Origin: Bacillota bacterium
GTDB lineage: Bacteria; Bacillota; Limnochordia; Darwinibacteriales; Darwinibacteriaceae
Direction of reading: 5' to 3'
Assembly: GCA_012837385.1 (NCBI GenBank)
Contig: DURH01000039.1
Location: 1-45,860, forward strand
Length of the DNA stretch: 45,860 nucleotides
Positions 16,930 through 25,095 of this stretch are shown piece by piece (within the stretch, counting starts at the first letter, position 1; each line of letters begins with the position of its first letter). A program made the translations under genes and the position numbers. The notes under the pieces are model-generated. The model did not search any database. It was not told where the DNA came from and saw nothing but the letters and a program-made list of their open reading frames with translations.

Positions 16930-17015
16930 TACCAATCTCCTAACTTATTTGGTCTGGAATCCGCTGGCAGTTTTTCCTATGATCAGGATAGCAGCAAATG
17001 TTTGTGAGGTGTCCC

Positions 17016-17396
17016 ATGCTGAAGAGTGAGTTGAAAAAAATCCTGCTGATCGCCCTTGGTACTCTGGCTTTAGGTTTAGGAGTAGTGGGCATGTTCCTAC
17101 CGATTCTGCCCACCACTCCTTTACTGCTGGTTACCGCCTACTGCTATCTGCGCAGCTCCCCAGCCCTGTACAAATGGCTGGTCAGCCACAGAGTGTTCGG
17201 CAAATACATCAGAGACTATATGGAGCGGCGCCTCGTTCCCCGCAGGGTGAAGATCGCCGCTTTGAGTGTGCTCTGGCCGTCCCTGCTGTTCTGCATCTTC
17301 CTCCTTCCCCTTATCCCCCTACGCCTCCTCGTGGCCTCCATCGGCCTTGCAGTGAGCGCATACATTATCAGGCTGAGGGAAGCGGAAGCGGCCTAG
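17016..17396 (+). CDS. DUF454 (YbaN-like) membrane protein
   Basis: A 126-residue protein starting at ATG 17016, seven bases after GAGGTG; the ATG at 16998 has a poorer site. It shows the DUF454 pattern: an N-terminal helix with GLGVVGMFLPILPTTPLLL, the conserved soluble stretch YKWLVSHRVFGKYIRDY, and two further hydrophobic helices at the C-terminus. It is an inner-membrane protein of unestablished function. It is divergent from the selenoprotein gene (86 bases between starts) and ends only three bases from the convergent phosphofructokinase gene. Confidence 0.88.
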   Translation: MLKSELKKILLIALGTLALGLGVVGMFLPILPTTPLLLVTAYCYLRSSPALYKWLVSHRVFGKYIRDYMERRLVPRRVKIAALSVLWPSLLFCIFLLPLIPLRLLVASIGLAVSAYIIRLREAEAA

Positions 17397-17399
17397 TCC

Positions 17400-18416
17400 T
17401 TAGGCCAGCAGCTTGAGTTTAGCGGCCAACTCTTCTGGACTTACCAGCTTTTTGCGGCCCATAACATCAGTCAGGGGCACGGCTGCCGGTTTTCCGTCCT
17501 GCAGAGAAGCCATAAAACCGGTCTTCCCAGCCAGCGCCAAATCGATGGCATGGTTAGCATAGAAAGCAGCCAACTCCACATCCTGCGGCACAGGCGTGCT
17601 TCCCCGGAGCAGGTAACCCAAAACCTGAACCCTAGGCTTTCTGCCTGTGGCTTTTTCGTACATATCACCTACAATGTGACTGACACCGGCGTAGGCCAGG
17701 TTGCCGAAGGCATCCCTCTGCAAACCGGTGCGGTCCACACCTTCCAGCTGAATTCCTTCAGAAACGATGGCTAAAGCAGCTTTGCCAGTCTCCTGTTTAT
17801 ACCTCTGCATATTGGCCACCATTTCCTCAAAGCTCATGGGTCCTTCTGGGCACATGCAGGCGCAAGCGGGGGTATTCAGAGCGATGTTCAGAGCCAGCCA
17901 GCCCGCTTCGCGGCCCATAATTTCCACAATCATGTCCCGGTCGTGGGCAACATTGCTGTTCACCATGCCGTTTACGGCACGCACGCCTTCATAAATGGCT
18001 GTGTAGTAGCCAAGGCTGCGGTCCGTTCCATACACGTCATCATCGATGGTTTGGGGCACGCCTACCACAGTGAAACCCAGTTCAGAAAGATGGTTGGCTA
18101 CTCCTAGAGTATCATCGCCGCCCATGGCGATGAGGACGTCCACCTCACGATCTTTCAGGCTGTTGAGGACCTTATCCAATTCCCCATCCTTAATTGGGTT
18201 CTTGCGCTCGGTACCAAGCATGGTTCCCGGAGTGAAGCGGCGCTCCGCCAGCATACCTTTGTCCAGCTCAATGGCATCGTTGTTCACCAAGCCGAGCCAG
18301 CTGCGGCGGAAGCCAATAAGGCTGTGGCCCTCCCTCTCTAAGCGCTGGGCGAGAAAGTAAAGAAAATCATTGATTCCTGATGAATCTCCACCACCAGTTA
18401 AAACAGCGAATTTCAA
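17400..18416 (-). CDS. 6-phosphofructokinase (phosphoryl donor uncertain)
   Basis: A 338-residue PfkA-family enzyme. It has the N-terminal TGGGDSSGIN loop, the catalytic TIDDD motif (123-127), and the MGREAGWLAL substrate motif. Donor-site residues are mixed. GGDDT at 99-103 has Asp102 where ATP enzymes have Gly, as in PPi-dependent enzymes. But residue 122 in VPQTIDDD is Gln, not the Lys of PPi enzymes or the Gly of ATP enzymes. So the donor (PPi, ATP or other) cannot be stated with confidence. The start is TTG 18416 with AAGGAGG seven bases upstream. It is a glycolytic, cytosolic enzyme, probably cotranscribed behind the prolyl oligopeptidase gene or from its own promoter in the 105-base gap. 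Confidence 0.9.
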   Translation of the reverse strand: MKFAVLTGGGDSSGINDFLYFLAQRLEREGHSLIGFRRSWLGLVNNDAIELDKGMLAERRFTPGTMLGTERKNPIKDGELDKVLNSLKDREVDVLIAMGGDDTLGVANHLSELGFTVVGVPQTIDDDVYGTDRSLGYYTAIYEGVRAVNGMVNSNVAHDRDMIVEIMGREAGWLALNIALNTPACACMCPEGPMSFEEMVANMQRYKQETGKAALAIVSEGIQLEGVDRTGLQRDAFGNLAYAGVSHIVGDMYEKATGRKPRVQVLGYLLRGSTPVPQDVELAAFYANHAIDLALAGKTGFMASLQDGKPAAVPLTDVMGRKKLVSPEELAAKLKLLA

Positions 18417-18521
18417 ATGTACTCCTCCTTACCTGTATCCTTCTCGAAAACCCGCTAGTCATGTTTCGAGTTTTCGTTTTGTATTCCTTCTATACTTAGT
18501 CCAATTTCTTGGTGGATATGC

Positions 18522-20546
18522 CTAAATTCCAAGGACTTTCGTTAAAAAAGTATAAATATCGGCGTGTTCCTCTACGATTTTGCTGATGGGCTTGCCATGG
18601 CCGTGCCCTGATTTGGTGTCCACCCGGAGCAAAACGGGCGCCGGCCCCCTTTGGGCTTCCTGTACCGCGGCAGCGAATTTGTAGGCGTGGGCGGGCACCA
18701 CCCGATCATCGCCATCTGCGGTAACGATGATTGTCGCCGGGTACTCGGCAGGCCGCACATTATGCAGCGGAGAGTACTTGTAGAGAAACCCGAAGTGCTC
18801 AGGATTCTCTTCAGCATTTCCATATTCAGGAACCCAATAGCGTCCTACTGTGAACTTATGAAAGCGGAGCATGTCAGTGACAGGTACCACGCAGACCACA
18901 GCTCCGAACAGCTCAGGCTGCTGCACCATGCAGGCAGAAACCAAGAGCCCACCATTACTGCGCCCCTCGATCACAAGTCTCTCACGGCTGGTATAGTTGT
19001 TGTCCACCAACCACTGAGCCGCTGCCATAAAATCATCAAAGACATTCTGCTTGTTTTCCAACATCCCAGCGCGGTGCCACTCCTCCCCATACTCAGCGCC
19101 GCCCCTTAGGTTGACTACGGCATACACACCGCCCTGTTCCACCCACCACAGGCGGGAAGCAGAAAAGGTCGGCGTAATGGGGATATTGAATCCCCCATAG
19201 CCGTACAGCAGGGTGGGGTTGGTGCCATCCAGGGGAAGCCCCCGTTTGTGCACCAGGAACATGGAAACCTCTGTTCCGTCCTTGGAAGGATAGAAAACCT
19301 GTGAGGTCTCATAATCCTCAGGGTTGAAGTTAAGCTGCATGTCCCCAAAAGGCTGCAGCACCATGCTGTGCAGGTCATAGTGGTAAATCGTGCTTGGATG
19401 CAGAAATGAAGTGAAGCTGAGGAAGAGTTCCCTCTGATCGGGCCTTCCCCACATCCCTTCCACAGAGCCGATGGTGGGAAGCTCCACGTTACTGATCAGC
19501 TGTCCAGTGCTGTCGTAGATACTCAGCAAGGAATAAGCGTTGTGCATAAAGGAAACGGCAAAACAGCCGTTGACGTAAACAACGCCAGAGATCACATCCT
19601 TCTGTTCGGGAAGTACTTCTACCCAGTGTTCTTTGCCTGGTTTGTCCAGTTCTACCGCTACGATGCGCCCTTTGGGTGCCTGAAAATTGGTGGCAAAGTA
19701 GAAAGTGCTGCCTTCGTTGCCCACAAAATGGTAGGCAGCCTCTCCCGGTTCAAAAAGATGCACAAACTCGGGGTTCTCGCCTAAACGGCGGTAGTACACT
19801 CCATTGCGGGAATCGGTGCCGCTGAACACATGGAGAATGAGGTACTCCTGGTCAAAGGTTATGCTCGGTGAAAAACCAAGCTCCTTCTGCTCAGGCATCT
19901 CGAAGACCAGAACATCATCTTCCTGCTCGGTGCCCAGCGTATGCCAGTACACCTGGCAGAAGTTATTTTCATCCTCCGGCGCCACCGTACCAGGCTGGGG
20001 ATAGCGGCTGTAGTAGAAGCCCACATCCTGCACCCACGCCATGCTGGTAAACCTGCACCACTTGATCACTTCGGGAAGGTTTGTGTTCCTGTCCAAATCC
20101 TTAATGTGGATTTCCTGGCGGTCACTGCCATGCACCGAAACGGTGTAAGCCAGGAACCGGGCATGCTCATCGACGCTGAAATTGCTCATGGCCACGGTTC
20201 CATCTGGGCTCCACTTGTTGGGATCCAGCACTTCCTCGGGAGCTCCACTCAGGCCCTTTTGGCGGTAGAGCACCGGCTGGTTCTGGAGGCCGCTGTTGTG
20301 GGTGTAAAAATACCAGGAGCCGAACTTGCGGGGCAGATTAGTCCGGGGATAGTTCCACAGCTCCAAAAGGCGTGCTTGAATCGCTTCGCGGGTCTCCACA
20401 GGCTCCAGAAAGACCTGGGTAACCTCGTTCTGCTTTTCCACCCACTCTGCAACTTCCGGATCGCCGCTGTTCTCCAGCCAGCGATAGGGGTCAGCCACCA
20501 ATGTGCCGTGGAAATCCTCCACTACATTATCCTTACGGGTCTGCAT
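18522..20546 (-). CDS. Prolyl oligopeptidase family serine peptidase (S9A)
   Basis: A 674-residue peptidase of the usual length for S9A. The N-terminus carries ADPYRWLEN, then a seven-bladed beta-propeller region (about 70-420), then the alpha/beta hydrolase domain. The nucleophile is Ser530 in GRSNGG, the acid lies in ADGDDRVVP (about 614) and His648 in SGHGHGKP. There is no signal peptide, so it probably degrades short proline-containing peptides in the cytosol. The start is set at ATG 20546, because GAGGAG lies seven bases upstream; the ATG at 20561 lacks such a site. It lies 50 bases behind the MFS transporter gene and may be cotranscribed with it. Confidence 0.93.
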   Translation of the reverse strand: MQTRKDNVVEDFHGTLVADPYRWLENSGDPEVAEWVEKQNEVTQVFLEPVETREAIQARLLELWNYPRTNLPRKFGSWYFYTHNSGLQNQPVLYRQKGLSGAPEEVLDPNKWSPDGTVAMSNFSVDEHARFLAYTVSVHGSDRQEIHIKDLDRNTNLPEVIKWCRFTSMAWVQDVGFYYSRYPQPGTVAPEDENNFCQVYWHTLGTEQEDDVLVFEMPEQKELGFSPSITFDQEYLILHVFSGTDSRNGVYYRRLGENPEFVHLFEPGEAAYHFVGNEGSTFYFATNFQAPKGRIVAVELDKPGKEHWVEVLPEQKDVISGVVYVNGCFAVSFMHNAYSLLSIYDSTGQLISNVELPTIGSVEGMWGRPDQRELFLSFTSFLHPSTIYHYDLHSMVLQPFGDMQLNFNPEDYETSQVFYPSKDGTEVSMFLVHKRGLPLDGTNPTLLYGYGGFNIPITPTFSASRLWWVEQGGVYAVVNLRGGAEYGEEWHRAGMLENKQNVFDDFMAAAQWLVDNNYTSRERLVIEGRSNGGLLVSACMVQQPELFGAVVCVVPVTDMLRFHKFTVGRYWVPEYGNAEENPEHFGFLYKYSPLHNVRPAEYPATIIVTADGDDRVVPAHAYKFAAAVQEAQRGPAPVLLRVDTKSGHGHGKPISKIVEEHADIYTFLTKVLGI

Positions 20547-20596
20547 ACTCTCGCTCCTCATTCAGTATTGTTGTCCACTTGTCCCTCACTTCAGGT

Positions 20597-21856
20597 CTAT
20601 GATGTCAGTTGCGAAGAAATTCTGCGTGCCGCCGTTTTTCTTTGAAAGACGGTGATGCCTACAAACATGATGGCAGGGAAAATGACAGCTGCCAAAAGCC
20701 CCATGCGCAGCCCTGCCTGTTCAATGCTGAACCCCCTTGATGTGCTCCACTGCTGCACCCAGGCAGAACGCTGCCCCAGATCGGAAACCACTCCAGTCAG
20801 CCAGGGACCTACGGAACCGCCCAAATTGCCAAAGATGGCCAAGATGCCGAACATAGCGGTGCCGCCTTTGGGAAACTGAGCTGCAGCCATGCTCAGGGTA
20901 CCAGGCCACATCAGGCTCACTGATAATCCGCACAGGGCTGCCCCAAGGAGAGAAAAGAGGGGAGCACTGAATACCACTGCCGCCAGATAGCAGACAACGC
21001 AGAAGAGGCTGCTGAACTGCAGGGCTTTTTGAAGGTTGATGCGATCTCCGGCGCGGCCATAGACAGTCCTGCCCACACCCATGAGCAGTGCGAACAGGGC
21101 GGGCCCCACCAGATCGCCCACCACTTTCGGTACTCCCAAGCCCAGTTCGGCAAAGAGGCTGGACCACTGGGACATAGTCAGCTCTGCTGCACCTGCACAC
21201 ATCATAATGATCAGAGCCAGGAAGAATACAGGGGAGCGCAGAAGCTGGCGGATGGGCATCTCCTCCCCTTCCGGAACCAGGGGAAGCAGGGGTACCCGCA
21301 GAAAACGCACAGCATTATAAAGGGGAATTATTGCCCAACAGATCGGGAGGTAGAACCAAATCTCTGTACCAACAGCCCACAATAGGAGGGTGGTAATGAT
21401 CACCACACCCACCGTTCCCCAGCAGAAAAAGGAGTGCAGCAGGCTCATTGAGGCAGATTTCTCTTTAGTAGGCAGCGATTCCACGATGGGGCTGATCACT
21501 ACTTCGATGATGCCCCCGCCACAGCCAATTATGAACACAGAGATAGTAAGCGCGAGCAGGGTGTTGGACATGATCAGGGGCAGTATGCCCAGACAGACTA
21601 TTCCTAGGAAACTGAACACATGGGCCAGAACGGCCGAAGCCCTGTAACCGATGCGATCCGCATACCTAACGGCCAAGACATCTACTGCTATTTGGGTGAC
21701 GAAATTTAGGAACACCAACCGTCCCAGTACCTCAAAGGACAACCCATACTGCTCGTGAAAAATCACGAAAAACAGCGGTAGTAGATTGATGTTGATTGCT
21801 TGCGTGATGAGACCTAGGTAACATGAGTACAGCGTCGTTTTGTACTTGCCTGGCAA
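20597..21856 (-). CDS. Major facilitator superfamily transporter
   Basis: A 419-residue carrier with about twelve hydrophobic helices, starting at TTG 21856 six bases after AAGGAGG. The MFS loop between helices 2 and 3 appears as AVRYADRIGYRAS, and a similar loop, YGRAGDRINLQKA, appears in the second half. The arrangement resembles the FucP/YfkF-like sugar-permease group of MFS proteins, but substrate cannot be predicted. The gene upstream of the start contains a short dyad, GTGA-N4-TCAC (21876-21887), between start and promoter region, which could be an operator; support is weak. Confidence 0.9.
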   Translation of the reverse strand: MPGKYKTTLYSCYLGLITQAININLLPLFFVIFHEQYGLSFEVLGRLVFLNFVTQIAVDVLAVRYADRIGYRASAVLAHVFSFLGIVCLGILPLIMSNTLLALTISVFIIGCGGGIIEVVISPIVESLPTKEKSASMSLLHSFFCWGTVGVVIITTLLLWAVGTEIWFYLPICWAIIPLYNAVRFLRVPLLPLVPEGEEMPIRQLLRSPVFFLALIIMMCAGAAELTMSQWSSLFAELGLGVPKVVGDLVGPALFALLMGVGRTVYGRAGDRINLQKALQFSSLFCVVCYLAAVVFSAPLFSLLGAALCGLSVSLMWPGTLSMAAAQFPKGGTAMFGILAIFGNLGGSVGPWLTGVVSDLGQRSAWVQQWSTSRGFSIEQAGLRMGLLAAVIFPAIMFVGITVFQRKTAARRISSQLTS

Positions 21857-21996
21857 TCGAATCCTCCTTCAACTTGTGAAATATCACACTATGACTATCC
21901 TACCAGATTACTGCAGGCTGGGATAGAGCCTTTTCCACCCCCATTCCTACATCCACATTCTGTCTAATACCGGGAATTCCTGCCCTAAACGCGCAA

Positions 21997-22019
21997 ACGA
22001 GGGTGCTCTGCACCCTCGT
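21997..22019 (-). terminator. Hairpin after hsp20
   Basis: A perfect ten-base stem (ACGAGGGTGC with GCACCCTCGT) with a three-base loop, 17 bases beyond the hsp20 stop. On the minus strand it is followed only by TTTGCGCGTTT, so the U tract is weak. Confidence 0.6.
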
Positions 22020-22035
22020 CCTTGCTCTGGTTCGC

Positions 22036-22470
22036 TTAGTTTATGGGAATCTGCCTGTTGTGCGGGCCCTGAGCCGCCTTGGGAACCTTCACGTCCAGTA
22101 CTCCATTCTCAAACCTGGCTTGCACATCTTCTGGATTGACATTGCCCACATAGAAGCTGCGCTGACTGGACATCTGCCTCCGCTCCCGGCACAGATAGTT
22201 CTCATTGGTCTCTGACTTCAGCTCTTCCGCCCGTACTCCAATGGTGAGGTAACCATTGTCCACAGACAGGCGGATATTCTCCTTGGCTACCCCCGGCAGA
22301 TCTGCCTGGATGGAGTACCCATCTGGAGTCTCCTTCACGTCCACGCTGAAGCTGCCAAAACCGGTGAAACCCTGCCACAGGTTTTCTGGCCAGTTGAAGA
22401 AGTCATCGAAGGTCTGAGGCATGAAATAGTGCCCGCGGTTCTGTCTGCGAAACGGCATCAATCTGTACAT
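22036..22470 (-). CDS. Small heat-shock protein, Hsp20/alpha-crystallin family
   Basis: A 144-residue chaperone starting at ATG 22470, eight bases after GAGGAGG (the GTG at 22476 is too close). The alpha-crystallin domain covers about residues 44-140, with DLPGVAKENIRLSVDNGYLTI and the closing GVLDVKVPK signature. The C-terminal RQIPIN contains the I-x-I type anchor used for oligomer assembly. It is an ATP-independent holdase in the cytosol. A CtsR-type box overlaps the likely -35 region, which points to heat-shock control. Confidence 0.95.
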   Translation of the reverse strand: MYRLMPFRRQNRGHYFMPQTFDDFFNWPENLWQGFTGFGSFSVDVKETPDGYSIQADLPGVAKENIRLSVDNGYLTIGVRAEELKSETNENYLCRERRQMSSQRSFYVGNVNPEDVQARFENGVLDVKVPKAAQGPHNRQIPIN

Positions 22471-22503
22471 ACTCACTACCTCCTCGGATTCTTTCTACAA
22501 CCT

Positions 22504-22550
22504 TATTTTCCCACCAACATCAGGAAAGGTCAAGGTCAAAGAAGGTCAGA
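22504..22550 (-). promoter_or_regulatory. Putative CtsR box and promoter of hsp20
   Basis: On the plus strand, GGTCAAAGAAGGTCAGA (22534-22550) matches the CtsR heptad repeat consensus RGTCAAA-NAN-RGTCAAA at all but one fixed position. A third GGTCAA precedes it (22528-22533). In the minus direction this last repeat reads TTGACC, with AAAATA 18 bases on (22509-22504), a plausible if weak promoter. The operator therefore covers the -35 region. CtsR itself is not in the window. Confidence 0.6.
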
Positions 22551-22626
22551 GAATGTCTCCCAGAGGTAGTATTTCCCGATATGAGCAAAATAACTACAGG
22601 ATGCTCCCGTTTTCTACCGTTAACGC

Positions 22627-22854
22627 CTAAGAGATTACAGTGAACCCTTTGCTGGTTAAGGCGGCTTTGATCTCCTCAAGATCTTTTCCCTTCATGGCAG
22701 CCCCCTTAGGCAGAGTCATGATCCTGCCTGCCGTTTTCAGCATAGCGGGGTTGGTGATGCTGGCAAAGCCCAGTTCAGCCATGATCTCCACTAACTCTGG
22801 GTGCTCCTGCACCAGCTCGTAAACGGTTTTCTTGAGGTCAATGATTCTGGTCAT
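22627..22854 (-). CDS. DUF1858 domain protein
   Basis: A 75-residue protein: residues 1-58 match the DUF1858 pattern (VYELVQEHPELVEIMAELGF, then MLKTAGRIMTLPKGAAMKG). DUF1858 proteins are small helical proteins often found beside or fused to hybrid-cluster and other redox proteins in anaerobes; function unproven. The start is ATG 22854 with GAGGGG nine bases upstream; GTG 22860 is possible. It follows the methyltransferase gene by seven to thirteen bases and is probably cotranscribed. Confidence 0.85.
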   Translation of the reverse strand: MTRIIDLKKTVYELVQEHPELVEIMAELGFASITNPAMLKTAGRIMTLPKGAAMKGKDLEEIKAALTSKGFTVIS

Positions 22855-22867
22855 GTCCACATACCCC

Positions 22868-23608
22868 TCACTTTCTCAGTACATAGATAATGAAATTGGG
22901 GACCCGCTGCTCATCACTGAGGTCAGGATAGGCGATAGCTGTTTCTGGCGAAATGGTCGGTTCAATAACATCTTCCAGGGTAAAACCAGCCTGGAGGAAG
23001 CCTCGGACATAGGTGGATAGGGTCCTGTGGAAGTTGGTCATCTGCACCTGCATCATGACAAACTGGCGCTCACCCTCGTCAAAATAATGGTCCAAGATGA
23101 AGTGCTGCTTGGTACCATCAGCAGCCCGCATCCACTTGTTTGCTGCCGACCGCATGGGATGGACGTTGGCAACAACAAAACGGCCTTGGTCCTTGAGTAC
23201 GCGATACACTGCTTCCACATTGGCCTGGAAATTCCTGAGGTCACAATGGTTCAAGTAAGAGACTGCTAAATCAAAACTGGCGTCCTGCAAAAAGCTCAGA
23301 TCCTCGGCATCGCCTAAGACATACTCCTCGCTGCTGGATTGCAGCTCCCGGGCTGCATCGATGAATGGCGGGCAGGCATCCACACCCAATACGTACTGGG
23401 CACCCCTTTCCGCCAGTATGCGGCTGAACCGGCCTTCACCACAGCCGCTGTCTAGGATGCGCAGACCAGCAACATCTCCACAGGCAACCAGCATGTACTG
23501 ATCAAGCATCCCCCTACGGGATAGGTCTCCACCTTGGCGTGAGGTCTGGATCCAGGCAGGTGCAATCTCCAACCATTCACGCCTGAGGGTGTCTTGTTCA
23601 TCAGGCAC
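22868..23608 (-). CDS. Class I SAM-dependent methyltransferase
   Basis: A 246-residue enzyme with the SAM-binding motif LRILDSGCGEGR (49-60), an acidic motif II in LGVDACPPFI, and a motif in LGDAEDLSF. No substrate-specifying domain is recognisable. The start is GTG 23608 with GGGGG nine bases upstream. It leads a two-gene unit with the DUF1858 gene and is divergent from the ECF sigma operon. Confidence 0.88.
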   Translation of the reverse strand: MPDEQDTLRREWLEIAPAWIQTSRQGGDLSRRGMLDQYMLVACGDVAGLRILDSGCGEGRFSRILAERGAQYVLGVDACPPFIDAARELQSSSEEYVLGDAEDLSFLQDASFDLAVSYLNHCDLRNFQANVEAVYRVLKDQGRFVVANVHPMRSAANKWMRAADGTKQHFILDHYFDEGERQFVMMQVQMTNFHRTLSTYVRGFLQAGFTLEDVIEPTISPETAIAYPDLSDEQRVPNFIIYVLRK

Positions 23609-23712
23609 TATCCTCTACCCCCTTGTCAATTTTTTCCTTAGCATTTTACCACAGCAGTGGCAATACCTGACCCTGGCCAGCCACTCTTAACCAAAACATA
23701 ACACCCTCCATT

Positions 23713-23739
23713 GAACCAAACGGGCCGATTCACCGACTA
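23713..23739 (+). promoter_or_regulatory. Putative ECF-type (autoregulatory) promoter
   Basis: TGAACC (GAACC at 23713-23717), a 16-base spacer and CGACTA (23734-23739) resemble the -35 AAC and -10 CGA signatures of ECF sigma promoters. A transcript starting about 23746 would still include the AAGGGG site of the sigma gene and its ATG at 23763, but would exclude the in-frame GTG at 23745. Confidence 0.5.
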
Positions 23740-23762
23740 TAGGGGTGAAGGGGCTGAGAACA

Positions 23763-24233
23763 ATGGACTTTGAACGGCTGTACCGAGATCATGCAGATAC
23801 AGTCTTCGGCTACCTAGCCTTCAAACTTCAGGACAGGCAGATTGCAGAGGATTTGGTGCAGGAGACATTCCTAGCTGCTTACCATGGTCTGGAGCAGCTG
23901 GAGGGTGTGCAGTCTCCCAAGGCTTGGCTGCTGGCCATTGCCCACAACAAGCTGGTAGATTTCCTGCGCAGATCCAGAAACCAAGATCTGCCCCTCCATC
24001 CAGAAAGCCTGGAAGCAGCCAGCAGTAGCGCCCCTTCCAAGCTGCATATGCAGGAAATTCTGGAACAGTTGGCAGAACCTGAGCGCACCATCGTGTATGG
24101 ACTCTATGTGGAAGGGCTCACCTGCCGGGAGCTCGGGGAAATTCTGGGCCTTCCCGAAGGAACAGTTAAGAGCAAAGCCCACTACGCTCGCAGGCGCCTC
24201 TACCAATGGCTGCAGGAGGGATCAGCGGTATGA
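23763..24233 (+). CDS. RNA polymerase sigma factor, ECF subfamily
   Basis: A 156-residue sigma factor. Region 2 covers about residues 3-70 (YRDHADTVFGYLAFKL, then IAEDLVQETFLAAYH, then AWLLAIAHNKLVDFLRR). Region 4 covers about 96-150, with a helix-turn-helix (GLTCRELGEILGLPEGTVKSKAHYARR). There are no extra domains. The ATG at 23763 has AAGGGG nine bases upstream. Its TGA overlaps the ATG of the next gene (ATGA), so the products are translationally coupled. This is the usual layout of a sigma factor with its regulator. An ECF-like promoter sits directly upstream. Confidence 0.92.
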   Translation: MDFERLYRDHADTVFGYLAFKLQDRQIAEDLVQETFLAAYHGLEQLEGVQSPKAWLLAIAHNKLVDFLRRSRNQDLPLHPESLEAASSSAPSKLHMQEILEQLAEPERTIVYGLYVEGLTCRELGEILGLPEGTVKSKAHYARRRLYQWLQEGSAV

Positions 24234-24565
24234 GCAGCGAGGAATACAAGGAACTGGCTTGGGGACTGGTGTATGGCACACTCTCAGCGGAAGAGCGAGA
24301 GCTGGCCCTACACTTGGTGAGCCAGGACCCGGAGTTTCTAGAAGCATTGAAAATGGAACTGGAGCTTAAGCAGAGACTGGCCCATCTCAAAAGGGCCATG
24401 CCTGAGGAGGCCAAAGAGCGGGTGTACGCTGCCATTACAGGCAGTCGGAGCCAAGTGCTCGTTACAGCAGTACTGAAGACAGTGCTGGAAACCACACTTC
24501 CCAGGATGCTGTGGCCAGTGCTGCAAATATTGGAAAGGAGTGTGTTTGCCGGTGAACAACAATGA
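24230..24565 (+). CDS. Probable partner of the ECF sigma factor (anti-sigma-like)
   Basis: A 111-residue protein, start ATG 24230 overlapping the sigma stop; GGAGG lies ten bases upstream. The N-terminal half (LAWGLVYGTLSAEERELALHL...DPEFLEAL) follows the pattern of anti-sigma domains (LL-x-YLDGELS-x-EER). It lacks the HxxxCxxC zinc motif and has no convincing transmembrane helix; the C-terminal VLVTAVLKTVLETTLPRML is hydrophobic and amphipathic. I infer an anti-sigma or sigma-modulating role from position and this faint resemblance. No family name recognised. Confidence 0.65.
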   Translation: MSSEEYKELAWGLVYGTLSAEERELALHLVSQDPEFLEALKMELELKQRLAHLKRAMPEEAKERVYAAITGSRSQVLVTAVLKTVLETTLPRMLWPVLQILERSVFAGEQQ

Positions 24566-24812
24566 TTGGTCTACCAAAGAAATTGGTGAAATGCTGGATA
24601 TGGTGTCCACCAAACTGCCCATTTTGATCAAGGAAATCTACCAAGTCCTCTATTCTGAGGAAGGGGCAGCCACCATGAGCCGGGCAGTGGGAACGTTCTA
24701 CAAAAACCTATTGGAGGCAGGTATGGACGCCGAAAATGCCATGCGCTTAACCTCGGAGTATATGGCTACCCTCAAGTCCCTAACTAGGCAGTTCGGCGAT
24801 TCCCAGGGATAG
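24546..24812 (+). CDS. Small helical protein of unknown function in sigma operon
   Basis: About 88 residues, all predicted helical, with no membrane segment or cysteines. The middle reads SEEGAATMSRAVGTFYKNLLEAGMDAENAMRLTSEYM, which looks like two amphipathic helices. The start is uncertain: TTG 24546 is five bases after AAAGGAG, GTG 24552 eleven bases, and GTG 24540 overlaps it. The frame overlaps the end of the preceding gene, indicating coupled translation. I do not recognise the family. Confidence 0.65.
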   Translation: MPVNNNDWSTKEIGEMLDMVSTKLPILIKEIYQVLYSEEGAATMSRAVGTFYKNLLEAGMDAENAMRLTSEYMATLKSLTRQFGDSQG

Positions 24813-24813
24813 T

Positions 24814-25035
24814 ATGGTACGGGGCATGCTCTCGATGATCGTAAGCGCCGGCAAGGCGCTGGGAAAGACGGCTGCCGTGGGGCCCGGCCTGCTCCTCAGG
24901 CGCAGAAAGGCGCTGAGCATCTTTGCCCAGGGCCTCACTGAGCAGGGCCTAGATGATGAGGCAGTGGAAAAACTCAAGGAAGTGTATAAAGAGCTGGGCA
25001 GTATCCAGAGCTGGATGCCTAATTCCAAGCAGTAA
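24814..25035 (+). CDS. Small basic protein of unknown function, last gene of sigma operon
   Basis: A 73-residue protein starting at ATG 24814, one base after the previous stop, with AGGGAT upstream. The N-terminal third is hydrophobic and glycine-rich and followed by LLLRRRK; the rest is a polar helix (GLTEQGLDDEAVEKLKEVYKELGSI). This could be a membrane-peripheral helix-hairpin, but function is unknown. The operon ends here with a hairpin. Confidence 0.6.
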   Translation: MVRGMLSMIVSAGKALGKTAAVGPGLLLRRRKALSIFAQGLTEQGLDDEAVEKLKEVYKELGSIQSWMPNSKQ

Positions 25036-25045
25036 GCAGACGAAA

Positions 25046-25078
25046 AAAGCAGGCGGCCTCCATTGGGCTTCCTGCTTT
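25046..25078. terminator. Shared terminator of sigma operon and diguanylate cyclase gene
   Basis: AAAGCAGG pairs with CCTGCTTT around a partly paired 17-base centre. On the minus strand six T residues follow (complement of 25043-25048), giving a strong terminator for the gene ending at 25096. On the plus strand the tail is TTTCTGTCTT, weaker. Confidence 0.75.
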
Positions 25079-25095
25079 CTGTCTTCCTAATCCCT

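Noticed and set aside
19941-20645. A 234-codon open frame on the plus strand
   Set aside because: It lies opposite the prolyl oligopeptidase gene and the end of the MFS gene, with no recognisable domain or ribosome binding site.
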